DNA of 64,000 nt. Origin: DAORDI01 sp035345895 (GTDB lineage: Bacteria > Spirochaetota > Leptospiria > Leptospirales > Leptospiraceae). Position 1 is the first letter of the stretch; every line of letters starts with the position of its first letter. The stretch spans positions 1 through 64,000 of the forward strand of contig DAORDI010000001.1 in the NCBI GenBank assembly GCA_035345895.1, written 5' to 3'. The notes under the pieces were generated by a model. That model did no database searches. It was not told the DNA's origin and saw nothing but the letters and a program-made list of their open reading frames with translations. The position numbers and the translations under genes were made by a program. Below, piece by piece: positions 45,229-54,635 of this stretch.

Positions 45229-47850
45229 ATGCTGAATTATTTTAACCTGTATATATTATCTAAAAGACTGATGGATTTCCTTTTTTGGCCGGGACTTCTG
45301 GTTCTATTCTGCACTTCTGTTTTTTCGGAGGAAGTGACTGTCGGCATTCAGGCTGTGTCCGGGGAAAGGATCGAAATCCTGAATACAGACAGCAATTCAA
45401 CATGGTGGATTTCGGATCGAGACCATGATCCCAAAGTATTCTCAGAAGAGCTTCTGTCAGATCCCGGAAGACTCAGTCGTATTTCTGAGTCAGGCTTTAT
45501 TCCTGCTCCTGTTCCTGCATCAGTCAGCAATGTAAAAAACTTTCCAAAAGATACAATGTCAGCCTGGTATGCAAAGATTCTTTTTTTAAAAAAGGATAGC
45601 CCCGGACATCTTGCACTGGAACTGGGACTGATTGACGACTCTGACATCACTTACTTCAACGGAGTGAAGATCGGTGAAACTGGAAATCTTTCTTCCAAAT
45701 CTGCAATCGGTTACGACAGGCAGAGGATTTATGAAATTCCAGATTCTCTTCTGAGAAAGAACGGAGCAAATATTATACTGATTCAGGTCAGAGGATATTT
45801 TCCGGGAGAATGGGGTATGTCCAGAGGAAGAACAGCTGTCGGACCTGCCAAATTGCTATACAGTGAATATTATAAAACGAATTACGTTGAGCTTCTCTTT
45901 TTGACAGTTTACTTTACGATGGGGACCTATTTTATATTTCTCTTTATGCGAAGACGCGCGGAGCTCGAAAATCTTCTCTTTGGACTGTTTTCATACGATC
46001 TGGTCATATATTCATTCTTGAAGACGCAGTTCCGTTTTGAATTCGGATGGGATTTTCTGACGGCAAAGAGGATCGAATATTTCTGTCTTTACACGGCCGT
46101 TCCGGCATTCTATTACTTCCTGCGTCTGTCTTTCCCGTTTTCCAGATCAAAACGGATGAAAATCTGGGACTGGCTTACTGCAATCATATGTATACTTATT
46201 TTGGGATGCATCCTCATTGTAATGATGACGGGAGAAGTGACACTCTGGTGGAATATACAGAAATACTTTGTTCAGCCTCTCTGGCTTCCTCTGCTTCTGG
46301 GCTCTGCCGGTCTTCTTGTCCTTCAAAGAATAAGAGGCAGCAGGGATGCCGGTTATATGCTCATCGGTTTTTCGTTTCCTCTGGCTGGCGTAACGGCAGA
46401 TATTCTTTCCAGCAGAGGGGTGATTGTATTTCCTCCTGTGCTCGCCTATTCATTTCTGTTTTTTGTTCTGAGCATAGGACTTGTGCTTGCCAACCGTTTT
46501 GTACGTCTTAATGAAGAAATAGAAGATTTAAACCAGAATCTGGAACAGAAAATAGAGAACAGAACCGTTGAGCTGCAGGAATCATTAAATCAGGTGCGTA
46601 CCCTGAAAGAACAGCAGGACGGAGATTATTTTCTCACATCACTCCTTCTGGATCCGCTTTCAGGAAATCATTCCAAATCGGAAAATTTCAGCATAAGCAT
46701 TCATGTCAGACAGAAGAAGGTGTTCTCCTTTAAAAAATGGAATGCATCCATCGGAGGAGATATCTGCATTGTTCATTCAGTCAGACTGAAAAATAAGCCT
46801 TTCATAATTTTCCTGAACGGTGATGCGATGGGCAAGTCCATACAGGGTGCCGGAGGAGCACTTGTGCTTGGAACTGTATTCAACGCAGTCGTGAAACGCA
46901 CAAGAATGAATTCCGGAGCGGCTGACCGTTATCCGGAACATTGGCTGAAAGAATGTTTCCATGAACTGCAGAGTGTATTCATATCCTTTAACGGTACTAT
47001 GCTCGCATCCGCATTTATAGGATTAGCGGATGAGGAAAACGGAGCACTATATTATCTGAACGCAGAGCATCCTGAACCGGTACTGTTCCGTGACGGAAAG
47101 GCAAATTTTCTGGATGCAGAAAAACCCCTTCATAAGCTGGGTGTAGATCTGGAACACGGTCCGCTTCGAATAAGGCTTTTCCAGATGGAACCGTATGACA
47201 CACTTATTGTAGGATCGGATGGACGTGATGATCTGGACATAGGAATGAATGAAAGCGGACAGAGAGTCATCAATGAAGATGAAACATTATTCCTGCAGTG
47301 CGTAGAAAAAGGCAACGGACAGCTTGCTGATATCGAAAAGGAACTGCTTGTCTGCGGAAAACTGACCGACGATTTTTCTCTGATCAGAGTCGGATTCAGC
47401 AGGCATAATTCTGGGTCCAGGATTTCCGGCGGGCATCATTATTCCGCTGAATCAAAATCAGTAAGAAAAAGGATTCAGCAGAATTTAATTGCGAAAAAAT
47501 ATCAGGAGGCTGCCGAACTGATTGACGGACATATTGCAGAATACCCTCTCGATACAGTCTGTCTTTACTGGGGAATGCTGGCCTATAAAGGCATTTGGAG
47601 GCAGACCGGCGCAAAGGATACATTGCGGCTTGCAATTGATTACGGGGAAAGATGCAGAGTCAGAACCCCTGAAAATCTGAATAATCTGATCAGCCTTTCT
47701 GATGCATATCTGCTCTCTGGAAATTCAGAAAAAGCCCTGCATACTGCCGAAAATGCAAAATTGACTGCACCGGACGATTCAAGAGTCAGTCAGCTGTTTG
47801 AAAGACTGAATCCTCAGAACGGTTCCATCGAAAATACAGGAGAATTATAA
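45229..47850 (+). CDS. 7TMR-DISM receptor with non-canonical PP2C phosphatase and TPR domains
   Basis: An 873-residue paralogue of the protein at 33237. It has a signal peptide near residues 15-33, an extracytoplasmic domain with YGxF-type beta strands (to about 215), seven helices, and a coiled coil (EDLNQNLEQKIENRTVELQ). The PP2C motifs are ASIGGDICIV, LNGDAMGKSIQGAGGA, GSDGRDD and TDDFSLI. TPR-like helices follow (about 740-860). Start ATG 45229, or the in-frame ATG at 45271 just before the hydrophobic stretch. Followed by a fourth paralogue in the same direction. Confidence 0.85.
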   Translation: MLNYFNLYILSKRLMDFLFWPGLLVLFCTSVFSEEVTVGIQAVSGERIEILNTDSNSTWWISDRDHDPKVFSEELLSDPGRLSRISESGFIPAPVPASVSNVKNFPKDTMSAWYAKILFLKKDSPGHLALELGLIDDSDITYFNGVKIGETGNLSSKSAIGYDRQRIYEIPDSLLRKNGANIILIQVRGYFPGEWGMSRGRTAVGPAKLLYSEYYKTNYVELLFLTVYFTMGTYFIFLFMRRRAELENLLFGLFSYDLVIYSFLKTQFRFEFGWDFLTAKRIEYFCLYTAVPAFYYFLRLSFPFSRSKRMKIWDWLTAIICILILGCILIVMMTGEVTLWWNIQKYFVQPLWLPLLLGSAGLLVLQRIRGSRDAGYMLIGFSFPLAGVTADILSSRGVIVFPPVLAYSFLFFVLSIGLVLANRFVRLNEEIEDLNQNLEQKIENRTVELQESLNQVRTLKEQQDGDYFLTSLLLDPLSGNHSKSENFSISIHVRQKKVFSFKKWNASIGGDICIVHSVRLKNKPFIIFLNGDAMGKSIQGAGGALVLGTVFNAVVKRTRMNSGAADRYPEHWLKECFHELQSVFISFNGTMLASAFIGLADEENGALYYLNAEHPEPVLFRDGKANFLDAEKPLHKLGVDLEHGPLRIRLFQMEPYDTLIVGSDGRDDLDIGMNESGQRVINEDETLFLQCVEKGNGQLADIEKELLVCGKLTDDFSLIRVGFSRHNSGSRISGGHHYSAESKSVRKRIQQNLIAKKYQEAAELIDGHIAEYPLDTVCLYWGMLAYKGIWRQTGAKDTLRLAIDYGERCRVRTPENLNNLISLSDAYLLSGNSEKALHTAENAKLTAPDDSRVSQLFERLNPQNGSIENTGEL

Positions 47851-47965
47851 ACTCAGGATTGTCCGGGCATTGACTTCACTATCTTATTCTGAGACTTGAT
47901 TATGCTTGTGCTCAGTAATATTCAAAAAATCTAATACAGCGTGTGCCTGCAATCGGGAGGCTGTC

Positions 47966-50047
47966 ATGAGAGTTATTTTAGTCATTGTTTTATCTTTTCT
48001 AAGTTCAATTTCCGTCCACTCTGAAGAAAAAGAAGTCAGAATCATCAGCTTAACCGAGGACTGCAGTTCAGGCAAATGCGTTCCAAATCCCTGGTGGGTC
48101 AGAAACTCCGCCCTGGAAAACTATTCAATTGATTCGTTTCATCCCGATGAAAACTGGAAAAAGGCTGACAAATTTCCTCTCTGGATGAACAAATTCTTTC
48201 AAAATAATGATAATCTGCATACATATACTCTTGCGTCGTATTTCTCGGTTCCTTCCAATATGACTTCCACAGTGAAAAGTCTGGGGATCGGTTTCGGAGA
48301 AATCGGTGAAGTATTTGAAGTGTTTATCAACGGTCATTCGGTTCATTCTGAAGGGCTAGTAAAAAACGGAAAAATTGTATATCACAGAACAGTGAGAGGG
48401 GTCGTTTACGAGGTTCCGAAGGAATTTCTGAAAGAAGGAAAAAATCTTCTGATTCTCAAAATCACCGGAGATCCGAGATTTGATCATACAGGACTATATC
48501 TGATAAATGGATATGAATTCGGGTTTTATAATGATCTGGTCTATAAAAACAGAGATTTTATCAGCGTCATTCTTTGTTCGATATATCTGGTAGTCGGGAT
48601 TTATCACCTCTTTCTGTTCGCCAAAAGAAAGAAGGACAGAAACAATTTCCTTTTCGGATATTGGTCGCTTTCTACCGGCATCTATGTATACACGCGGACA
48701 AATCTCATTTTTGAGAACAGCTGGGATACACAGATTATTCAGAGAACTGAGCTGATAGTGCTGTATTCTCTTATGGTAGCAGTAGTAGCCTTTTTCGAAG
48801 AATTCTTTTTTCAGAAGATAAGCAGAAAAATTTTCGGATACCTTATATTTTCAGCTGTTCTAGTTTTGCCCACTCTCTTTGTTCCGATGTTCATTGCTGA
48901 GTTCATTCTGCGCCTCTGGCAGATCAGTGCACTTTTCTTTGCAGTCCCTGTAATGATTATTGCAAACGCAAAAGCAATCAGAAAAAGAATTCCTTCAGGA
49001 AAAACAATCCTTCTTGCATTCACTGTAACAATAACAACAGCTGTCTTCGACATACTGGACTCCCTGATTATGAATACAGGATATGGATTTACTAAATACT
49101 CTTTCTTTCTGTTCATAATGACTCTTATGCTGATCCTCGCCAGAAAGTTTGTGGAACTTCACAACCGAACTGAGGAACTGAATCTGAACCTTGAACACAA
49201 GGTGGAGGAAAGAACTAAAGAACTGAAAAACACACTTCAGACTGTAAACGATCTGAAAGTGCAGCAGGACGGAGACTACTTCCTTACATCTCTTATCACT
49301 GAACCTCTGGGTCTGAATATGAATAAATCTATTATCATTAAAACTGATATGTATATATCCCAGAAAAAAAAGTTTGAATTCAGGAAAAGAAGGGGAGAGC
49401 TGGGAGGCGATATCTGCGTCACAGGAAATCTCAGATTCGGAACAATGGAAAACAGGTATGTAATGTTCTTCAACGGCGATGCAATGGGAAAATCAATGCA
49501 GGGGGCGGGGGGAGCCATTGTTGCCGGTACAGTCGTAAACAATATTATGAGCAAGTCTGCCAGAAACAACAGGGTGCTTACTGAAGTGACTCCTGAAAAA
49601 TGGCTGAAAGCCACATTCAATGAACTGGACAATGCATTCAGAACGTTCAACGGATCGATGCTGGTTTCAGGGGTAATGGGGCTCATTTCAGAACAGACAG
49701 GCGAACTTCTGTATTTCAATGCAGAACATCCGTATCTCGTCCTCTACAGAGACGGAATCGCTGATTTCATTGATAAGGAAATATATCTGAGAAAACTGGG
49801 AACTGAGCTGATTGAAAAATTTACAATCATCCGTTTTCAGCTTCTGCCGGGAGATGTTCTGTTTGCCGGATCAGACGGAAAGGACGACATCAAGATGGGA
49901 GAACATAAGGATATGAATGAGGATGAAAGACTTTTTCTCAGACAGGTGGAAAAGTCGCGCGGTGAGCTGGAAATTCTTTCCAGAATGATCCATAATTCAG
50001 GAGAAATAGCAGATGACCTTTCTCTTCTCAAAATCAGTTATCAATAG
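47966..50047 (+). CDS. 7TMR-DISM receptor with non-canonical PP2C phosphatase, no TPR
   Basis: A 693-residue paralogue. Signal peptide (VILVIVLSFLSSISVHS), extracytoplasmic domain, seven helices, coiled coil (EELNLNLEHKVEERTKELK), and PP2C domain with GELGGDICVT, FNGDAMGKSMQGAGGA, GSDGKDD and ADDLSLL. It lacks the TPR tail of the other three. The ATG at 47966 is chosen for its GGGAGG site; the open frame reaches 47906. The stop TAG at 50045-50047 is formed by the TA target of MITE family 2 copy 2 plus the element's first base. Confidence 0.87.
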   Translation: MRVILVIVLSFLSSISVHSEEKEVRIISLTEDCSSGKCVPNPWWVRNSALENYSIDSFHPDENWKKADKFPLWMNKFFQNNDNLHTYTLASYFSVPSNMTSTVKSLGIGFGEIGEVFEVFINGHSVHSEGLVKNGKIVYHRTVRGVVYEVPKEFLKEGKNLLILKITGDPRFDHTGLYLINGYEFGFYNDLVYKNRDFISVILCSIYLVVGIYHLFLFAKRKKDRNNFLFGYWSLSTGIYVYTRTNLIFENSWDTQIIQRTELIVLYSLMVAVVAFFEEFFFQKISRKIFGYLIFSAVLVLPTLFVPMFIAEFILRLWQISALFFAVPVMIIANAKAIRKRIPSGKTILLAFTVTITTAVFDILDSLIMNTGYGFTKYSFFLFIMTLMLILARKFVELHNRTEELNLNLEHKVEERTKELKNTLQTVNDLKVQQDGDYFLTSLITEPLGLNMNKSIIIKTDMYISQKKKFEFRKRRGELGGDICVTGNLRFGTMENRYVMFFNGDAMGKSMQGAGGAIVAGTVVNNIMSKSARNNRVLTEVTPEKWLKATFNELDNAFRTFNGSMLVSGVMGLISEQTGELLYFNAEHPYLVLYRDGIADFIDKEIYLRKLGTELIEKFTIIRFQLLPGDVLFAGSDGKDDIKMGEHKDMNEDERLFLRQVEKSRGELEILSRMIHNSGEIADDLSLLKISYQ

Positions 50048-50256
50048 ACTTGTTGAAAAAATCAAGAAATTATCTTTCATCCGAAGCTAAATAGGGATTT
50101 AGGCAGTTTCAGATTTTGCCGAGCCAGCTTCCACGCTAGCGAAACCTCCGGTAGGATTAACTCAGCAGCGGCTCTCAAGTTTGCGCGCGTAAGCGAGCTG
50201 CAGGTTTTTTAGAAAAATTAAAAATGGAGTTGTTGAAACTAATTTTTCAACAACTC
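50047..50256. repeat. MITE family 2, copy 2, inserted in a stop codon
   Basis: A 210-bp element with ends GACTTGTTGAAAAA and TTTTTCAACAACTC and TA on both sides (50045-50046, 50257-50258). It is close to copy 1 but has 28 bases more near the left. Its right end makes a 12-bp hairpin (50227-50238 with 50245-50256), which may terminate the phosphatase transcript. Confidence 0.87.
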
Positions 50257-50420
50257 TAATAACAGAGTTCAAACAATGTTTCAGTTGACTGTCAGGACTC
50301 AAATAAAATTCTGAGTAACTGAGAGCCAGTCTCGAATAAATGCAAACCGTTCGGCCTCATTTTTCTGTACTGCAAATTTAAAAATAAAGGAACCGACAAT
50401 CGTTCGGGTAAAGACTTGAA

Positions 50421-50867
50421 ATGAAATACAGTGTTGAGATAGAAATCAATTTACCGATTGCCAGAGTCATAGAACTTTTTGATAATCCAGATAATTTACA
50501 GAAATGGCAGCCGGGACTGCTGAGTTTCGAGCATCTCAGCGGAACGCCGGGTCAGCCGGGCGCCAAATCCAGACTTACATTCAGGATGGGAAGGGGCAAA
50601 ATGATAATGACTGAGACAGTAACTGTCCGCAATCTTCCGGACGAATTCAGCGGAACGTATGAAGTAAAAAACGTATTCAACATAGTAAAGAACAGGTTTA
50701 TTGCACTTTCAGAAAATAAGACAAAGTATATTTCAGAGAGTGAATTCCAGTTTAAAGGCTTTATGAGAATTATAGCATTCTTTATGCCTGGAGCATTTAA
50801 GAAGCAGTCCCAAAAATACCTGCAGCTGTTCAAGGAATTTGCAGAGAAAGAGGGAATGGCAAAATAA
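50421..50867 (+). CDS. SRPBCC (START-like) family protein
   Basis: A 148-residue protein of the polyketide-cyclase/START-like fold: an initial strand VEIEINLPIARVIELFDNPDNLQKWQPG (read as the usual opening) and a long amphipathic C-terminal helix (KKQSQKYLQLFKEFAEKEG). Such proteins bind hydrophobic ligands; the ligand here is unknown. The start ATG 50421 fits the family. About 160 bases without feature separate it from the MITE. Confidence 0.75.
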   Translation: MKYSVEIEINLPIARVIELFDNPDNLQKWQPGLLSFEHLSGTPGQPGAKSRLTFRMGRGKMIMTETVTVRNLPDEFSGTYEVKNVFNIVKNRFIALSENKTKYISESEFQFKGFMRIIAFFMPGAFKKQSQKYLQLFKEFAEKEGMAK

Positions 50868-51266
50868 CGGCAGACATTTCATTTAAACAGAAGTCATACT
50901 TTCTGAAATCTCTAAATTGACACTGACAACATTGGAGACAGCTGCCTGCAGTTTTTACTGCTTTGGTATCCCTGCTGGAACTGCCGAAATTTGTGGAAGT
51001 TTCCTTTAACCCTCAGATGCACCTGCCTGTCAAAAAAGACAGGTTTAACTGAAAAAGGAAATGCAGACTTGGATCTTTTTTCTCATTTTTGGAAAATTCC
51101 GCAGGCGCGGTTATCTCAGCAAAACGCATTAAAAATCGGCTATTCTATCGGCAAAAAAATGAAAGAAAAAGCAGAGAAAATTATGGGTGCATTGAATAAA
51201 TCGCTTGTATTTCTGGTGTTTGATATTAATTTTGTACTGATTTTTGGTAAATCAAGGAATGAAAAA
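50868..51266. other. Intergenic region with a small hairpin
   Basis: About 400 bases before the true start of the next gene. An open frame runs through from 50991 but its first 92 codons lack the look of a protein. A 6-bp stem, CCTGTC (51026-51031) with GACAGG (51038-51043), followed by TTTAA, could end the upstream gene. Nothing else is seen. Confidence 0.4.
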
Positions 51267-51926
51267 ATGAAACTCAAAGCACTTATACTGCTTCTTACTC
51301 TCTGCACATCAGTTTATGCTACAGATACAGCTACAGTAATCAACGCTGACGGAACTGTAAAAATTGAACCTCTCAGCAAAGAAAAAGAAAGAGTAATGGA
51401 AGCTCTGAAAAATGACATCAAATTCTTCCATGAAAAACTCGGCGGGATCATGGCATTTATCGCTAAAAATAAAAAAGAAATGATTCAGAAAGAAAAGTTT
51501 TCCAGGAGAGAATTGGCTTATATTAAACATGAGACAGGCGAGCAGTTTACTTTCGTGATGAACCAGACTACGGAAATTCAGGTTGCAGGCGAGAAAATTT
51601 CCGGAATAAAATTTGTTTTTCGCAAAGGATCAATGAGACCTCAGGAAGATACAAATACTGTCATCAAGGAACTTTTTAATCCTTTCTCTGACGATCCAAA
51701 ATCCATCAAAATGACTGTTTTTCATTTCCCTCCAGCACATAAATTGGCAAACCCAATTGGGACTTATGGAATTGATGACGTCCAGAACCACCTCGATAAA
51801 CTGGAACTGGTCAGACAATACAAAGAAAATGTCAGAAGAACTGTAAGAGACTTGGAACAGCTGATCGAACATGACTTTACTCAGAAAGGTATGGTTATCT
51901 GGAAATCTCTGAACGAGTTTAACTGA
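51267..51926 (+). CDS. Exported protein of unknown function, 219 aa
   Basis: The ATG at 51267 is chosen because it gives a clean signal peptide (MKLKALILLLTLCTSVYA, cut before TDTA) and has AAGGA eight bases ahead. The mature part is basic and helical at its ends. Its central block GEKISGIKFVFRKGSMRPQE looks beta-stranded. No family recognised. A perfect hairpin follows at 51936-51957. Confidence 0.7.
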   Translation: MKLKALILLLTLCTSVYATDTATVINADGTVKIEPLSKEKERVMEALKNDIKFFHEKLGGIMAFIAKNKKEMIQKEKFSRRELAYIKHETGEQFTFVMNQTTEIQVAGEKISGIKFVFRKGSMRPQEDTNTVIKELFNPFSDDPKSIKMTVFHFPPAHKLANPIGTYGIDDVQNHLDKLELVRQYKENVRRTVRDLEQLIEHDFTQKGMVIWKSLNEFN

Positions 51927-51935
51927 AATAAATCT

Positions 51936-51957
51936 TCGGGCAGAGTTCTCTGCCCGA
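51936..51957 (+). terminator. Hairpin after the exported-protein gene
   Basis: TCGGGCAGAG (51936-51945) pairs perfectly with CTCTGCCCGA (51948-51957). A weak A-rich tail and no T run follow, so it may be an mRNA-stabilising stem rather than a true terminator. Confidence 0.5.
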
Positions 51958-51967
51958 CAAAATATCT

Positions 51968-52309
51968 ATGATGAATTTTACTCATGAAATAATCAATGAT
52001 TTCCATATATTTAAAGTAACAGGCAGTCTGGATATCTATACTGCCGTTGATCTAAAATCATCCATTGAAGAAGCAATAAAAGATCCCCATTCCAAACTTG
52101 CAGTTCATATGCAGAATATCAAATATATAGATTCATCTGGAATCGGGGCACTCATAAAACTGTACAATTATATGAAAAACTTGAACGGAGTTTTTTATCT
52201 GGTAGAAGTTCCAGCTCCTCAGGAAAAGGTATTTAAGGTATCCGGTCTCCTGAATTATTTTAAGTTTCTATCGGAGAAAGATTTTGCAGCCCTCATTGGT
52301 TCAGCGTGA
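51968..52309 (+). CDS. STAS domain anti-sigma factor antagonist
   Basis: A 113-residue SpoIIAA/RsbV-type protein. The phosphorylation-site loop YIDSSGIGALI is intact, with the serine that a cognate kinase would modify. No kinase or sigma factor is adjacent, so it may serve one of the PP2C phosphatases elsewhere in the window. Its last 26 bases overlap the next gene. Confidence 0.88.
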   Translation: MMNFTHEIINDFHIFKVTGSLDIYTAVDLKSSIEEAIKDPHSKLAVHMQNIKYIDSSGIGALIKLYNYMKNLNGVFYLVEVPAPQEKVFKVSGLLNYFKFLSEKDFAALIGSA

Positions 52310-53138
52310 TCCTTTTGAAATCATAGCTGATATCATTTCAGAAATCAAATCACAGGCCAGGGAAGACTGGTATCTGGAACATACTAGAATTATAGAAATA
52401 CTCGGAATAAAAAAAGAAGACTATTACAGAATATTTTACAGCCTAAAGGATGCAGGATTCAATCTCACTGCAATGAAAGGTTTTTCAAATGAAGAAGTCA
52501 TTCATCTGATTCATCTGATCGATAAGGTTCTGGATATCGGTTTCACTGACAAAGAATTTGAAAGAAGAGGAATTTGCTTTTCTGATGAATTTGAAGAAGA
52601 GCTTCTGACTTATTTCATTGATTCCATAGAGAAAATATTTCAGCTTCATAAACTGGACAAGGAACTTCTGATGCTGCTGGCGTCCTCCACAAAAGAATTC
52701 AATGATGCATTTGATTCTTATTTTGAAGACAAATTTGCGATGGAGTTTATCATTTCCAGAACTGTTGATTCTTTCCTTGAAAAAAAGGAAATTGAAGCGG
52801 ATATCTATGCGGAAAATATTCTCAAAAATTTTCTGAACGTAAAGAGCAAGATCAGAAATGACAGGCTTCGTTCAATCAAAACGGAATACAGAGACAGGTT
52901 TTATTTTGAACTGTACGGACGTGAAAGAAAGGTCAGAAGGGCTGTTTCAGTCCTGACACCGGAACAGAGGGTACTTTATAATTATTTCGGTCTTCAGGCA
53001 GATCACGGAAAAAAAGAACTCAAGAAAAAATACAAAGAGCTTCTGAAGCAGTACCATCCCGACATCAACAAAAGCGGACTCGCAAAAACCAAAGAGATCA
53101 TAGAAAATTACAATAAGCTCAATGCGATGATGGGATAG
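52284..53138 (+). CDS. Protein with C-terminal J domain
   Basis: A 284-residue protein. The first 215 residues are helical and unrecognised. The last 65 form a DnaJ-type J domain: NYFGLQADHGKKELKKKYKEL, then KQYHPDIN with the HPD motif needed to stimulate DnaK. It starts at TTG 52284 inside the STAS gene (26-base overlap), so the two are translationally linked. A C-terminal J domain is typical of specialised co-chaperones that bring DnaK to one client; the client is unknown. Confidence 0.8.
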   Translation: MQPSLVQRDPFEIIADIISEIKSQAREDWYLEHTRIIEILGIKKEDYYRIFYSLKDAGFNLTAMKGFSNEEVIHLIHLIDKVLDIGFTDKEFERRGICFSDEFEEELLTYFIDSIEKIFQLHKLDKELLMLLASSTKEFNDAFDSYFEDKFAMEFIISRTVDSFLEKKEIEADIYAENILKNFLNVKSKIRNDRLRSIKTEYRDRFYFELYGRERKVRRAVSVLTPEQRVLYNYFGLQADHGKKELKKKYKELLKQYHPDINKSGLAKTKEIIENYNKLNAMMG

Positions 53139-53196
53139 TTTTTCCGATATTTCAGAAATCTGACCCATTGAAACTGTTTTTACAGTCAAATGAAAT

Positions 53197-53766
53197 ATGA
53201 AAAGAAGCAATGTTTCCGTATTCATCTGCCTCTTCCTGCTGTATTTCTGTCAAACTCAGTCAGGAAATCAGAGTAATTTCTCAAAACTGGAACGTTCATT
53301 CCAAAGGAATAAAATCAGAGGATTTATTCTGGAAAGAGCTGACTGGATGGCTGCTGGAAAATACCTGGGGGGATGCGTCGGTTATGAGTGTGAGCAGCCG
53401 GATGAATCTGTCCAATACACATTTATTTCTCAGTTTGCAAAATCCGAGGAACTGAATGAATTATTGTATCATCCTTCCGGCTTGGTCAGATGTTATGCAT
53501 TGGACGCTCTTATGGAGAAAGGTAAGTTTAATTACTATCAAGTCTTAAAAGAAAAACTGTCTGACGAATCTGAAGTTCTGGAAGCACATGGCTGCGAAGT
53601 ATTCCCTATCAAAGTAAGAGACTATTATTATAACAGACTTTCGGATAAGATTTCCAAATCTGAAAAAAAAGAAATAGATTTGCTGATTCTGAATTCCAGG
53701 AACAGTCTTGATGTTAAAAAATCTCTGTCTGAAGAAAAACATAAACCAGCGGGCAGAAAAAAATAA
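53197..53766 (+). CDS. Putative lipoprotein with HEAT-like helices, 189 aa
   Basis: The signal FICLFLLYFCQT gives Cys18 as likely lipidation site. The mature protein is helical with a HEAT-like motif (LYHPSGLVRCYALDALMEKG) and a very basic C-terminus. Function unknown. It stands 58 bases after the J-domain gene on the same strand. Confidence 0.6.
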   Translation: MKRSNVSVFICLFLLYFCQTQSGNQSNFSKLERSFQRNKIRGFILERADWMAAGKYLGGCVGYECEQPDESVQYTFISQFAKSEELNELLYHPSGLVRCYALDALMEKGKFNYYQVLKEKLSDESEVLEAHGCEVFPIKVRDYYYNRLSDKISKSEKKEIDLLILNSRNSLDVKKSLSEEKHKPAGRKK

Positions 53767-53879
53767 GAATCATCAGAGAGGATAAATGTCGATATTCAGA
53801 ACAGCTGAGTCTGCTTCATTGAAGAATGGTCTGATTTTTTGCTGAACAGAGCAGATTTTGGAATCAGAGGAGCGAAAAT

Positions 53880-54362
53880 TTGTTATATCCGAATATCAGA
53901 AGACTGCAGGAAGCGGAAACTTTACTTGCGGAGGGACTGGGACTGATTTCGCTCAGACCCGGCCATCATATCATTGACGGAAAAAAAGCAGAGGTTTCCA
54001 GAATCTGGTGCTGTGCATTTGATTATTCTGCATCCAGACTTCCTGTCGTCAGTGTAGCCACTCTGAAAATGGATAAAACGGACAGCACTCTTTACAGGTC
54101 TGCACTGGTCTATGAACAGGATGAGATTGCAGAAAAGGCTCATTCGAAGAACCTTCCTTCTGATCCTTTGGAATGGTTTTTTCATGATCCTATCATTATA
54201 GATGCCGCCAAATCCGGCGGTCTTGACGGAGTCAGAATTGATCTGTTTATCGCAGATTTTTTCGGTCCTACCTTCAATATTTCCTTTGACAATGCCGCCG
54301 ACTTTCATCTGAAAAAACTTCAGAGCACCCTGCTGGATTTCCTGAACAGCTACGGAAATTAA
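53880..54362 (+). CDS. Hypothetical protein, 160 aa
   Basis: A soluble protein without recognised family. TTG start at 53880 with AGAGGAG in front. Contains LEWFFHDPIIIDAAKSGGLD and a Phe/Asp-rich segment (FIADFFGPTFNISFDN). Upstream of the AAR2-like gene with a MITE relic between. Confidence 0.6.
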   Translation: MLYPNIRRLQEAETLLAEGLGLISLRPGHHIIDGKKAEVSRIWCCAFDYSASRLPVVSVATLKMDKTDSTLYRSALVYEQDEIAEKAHSKNLPSDPLEWFFHDPIIIDAAKSGGLDGVRIDLFIADFFGPTFNISFDNAADFHLKKLQSTLLDFLNSYGN

Positions 54363-54397
54363 ACATACTCAGTATGGGGAAGAAAAACGAATTATGA

Positions 54398-54526
54398 AAA
54401 CAGCAGCCTCCATGCTTGCAGGATTCCTTGCCAGCTTCTAAACCGGCAGTCATCTTGAATGAAGCTTGGAGAGGATAAAGCCCTTGGCAGTTTCAAAGCT
54501 TGCAAAAGCACCTTCGTAAGGTGAAT
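54398..54526. repeat. Relic of MITE family 1
   Basis: AACAGCAGCCTCCATGCTTG and GCCAGCTTCTAAA match the core of copy A with changes, and CGTAAGGTGAATTA at the right resembles the terminal repeat. The left end is lost. It fills much of the gap before the AAR2-like gene. Confidence 0.5.
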
Positions 54527-54635
54527 TATAAGCGAAGCATTTCAGAGAAACGCTCAACTGAACAGGGTTTTTTATTCGGAAAAGATAAAATACTCGACAT
54601 TAATCCGAGACCTGACAGAATTTGGATCAGCATAT

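Noticed and set aside
50991..51266. N-terminal extension of the exported 219-residue protein
   Set aside because: The extension lacks protein-like composition, and a perfect signal peptide with its own ribosome site starts at 51267.
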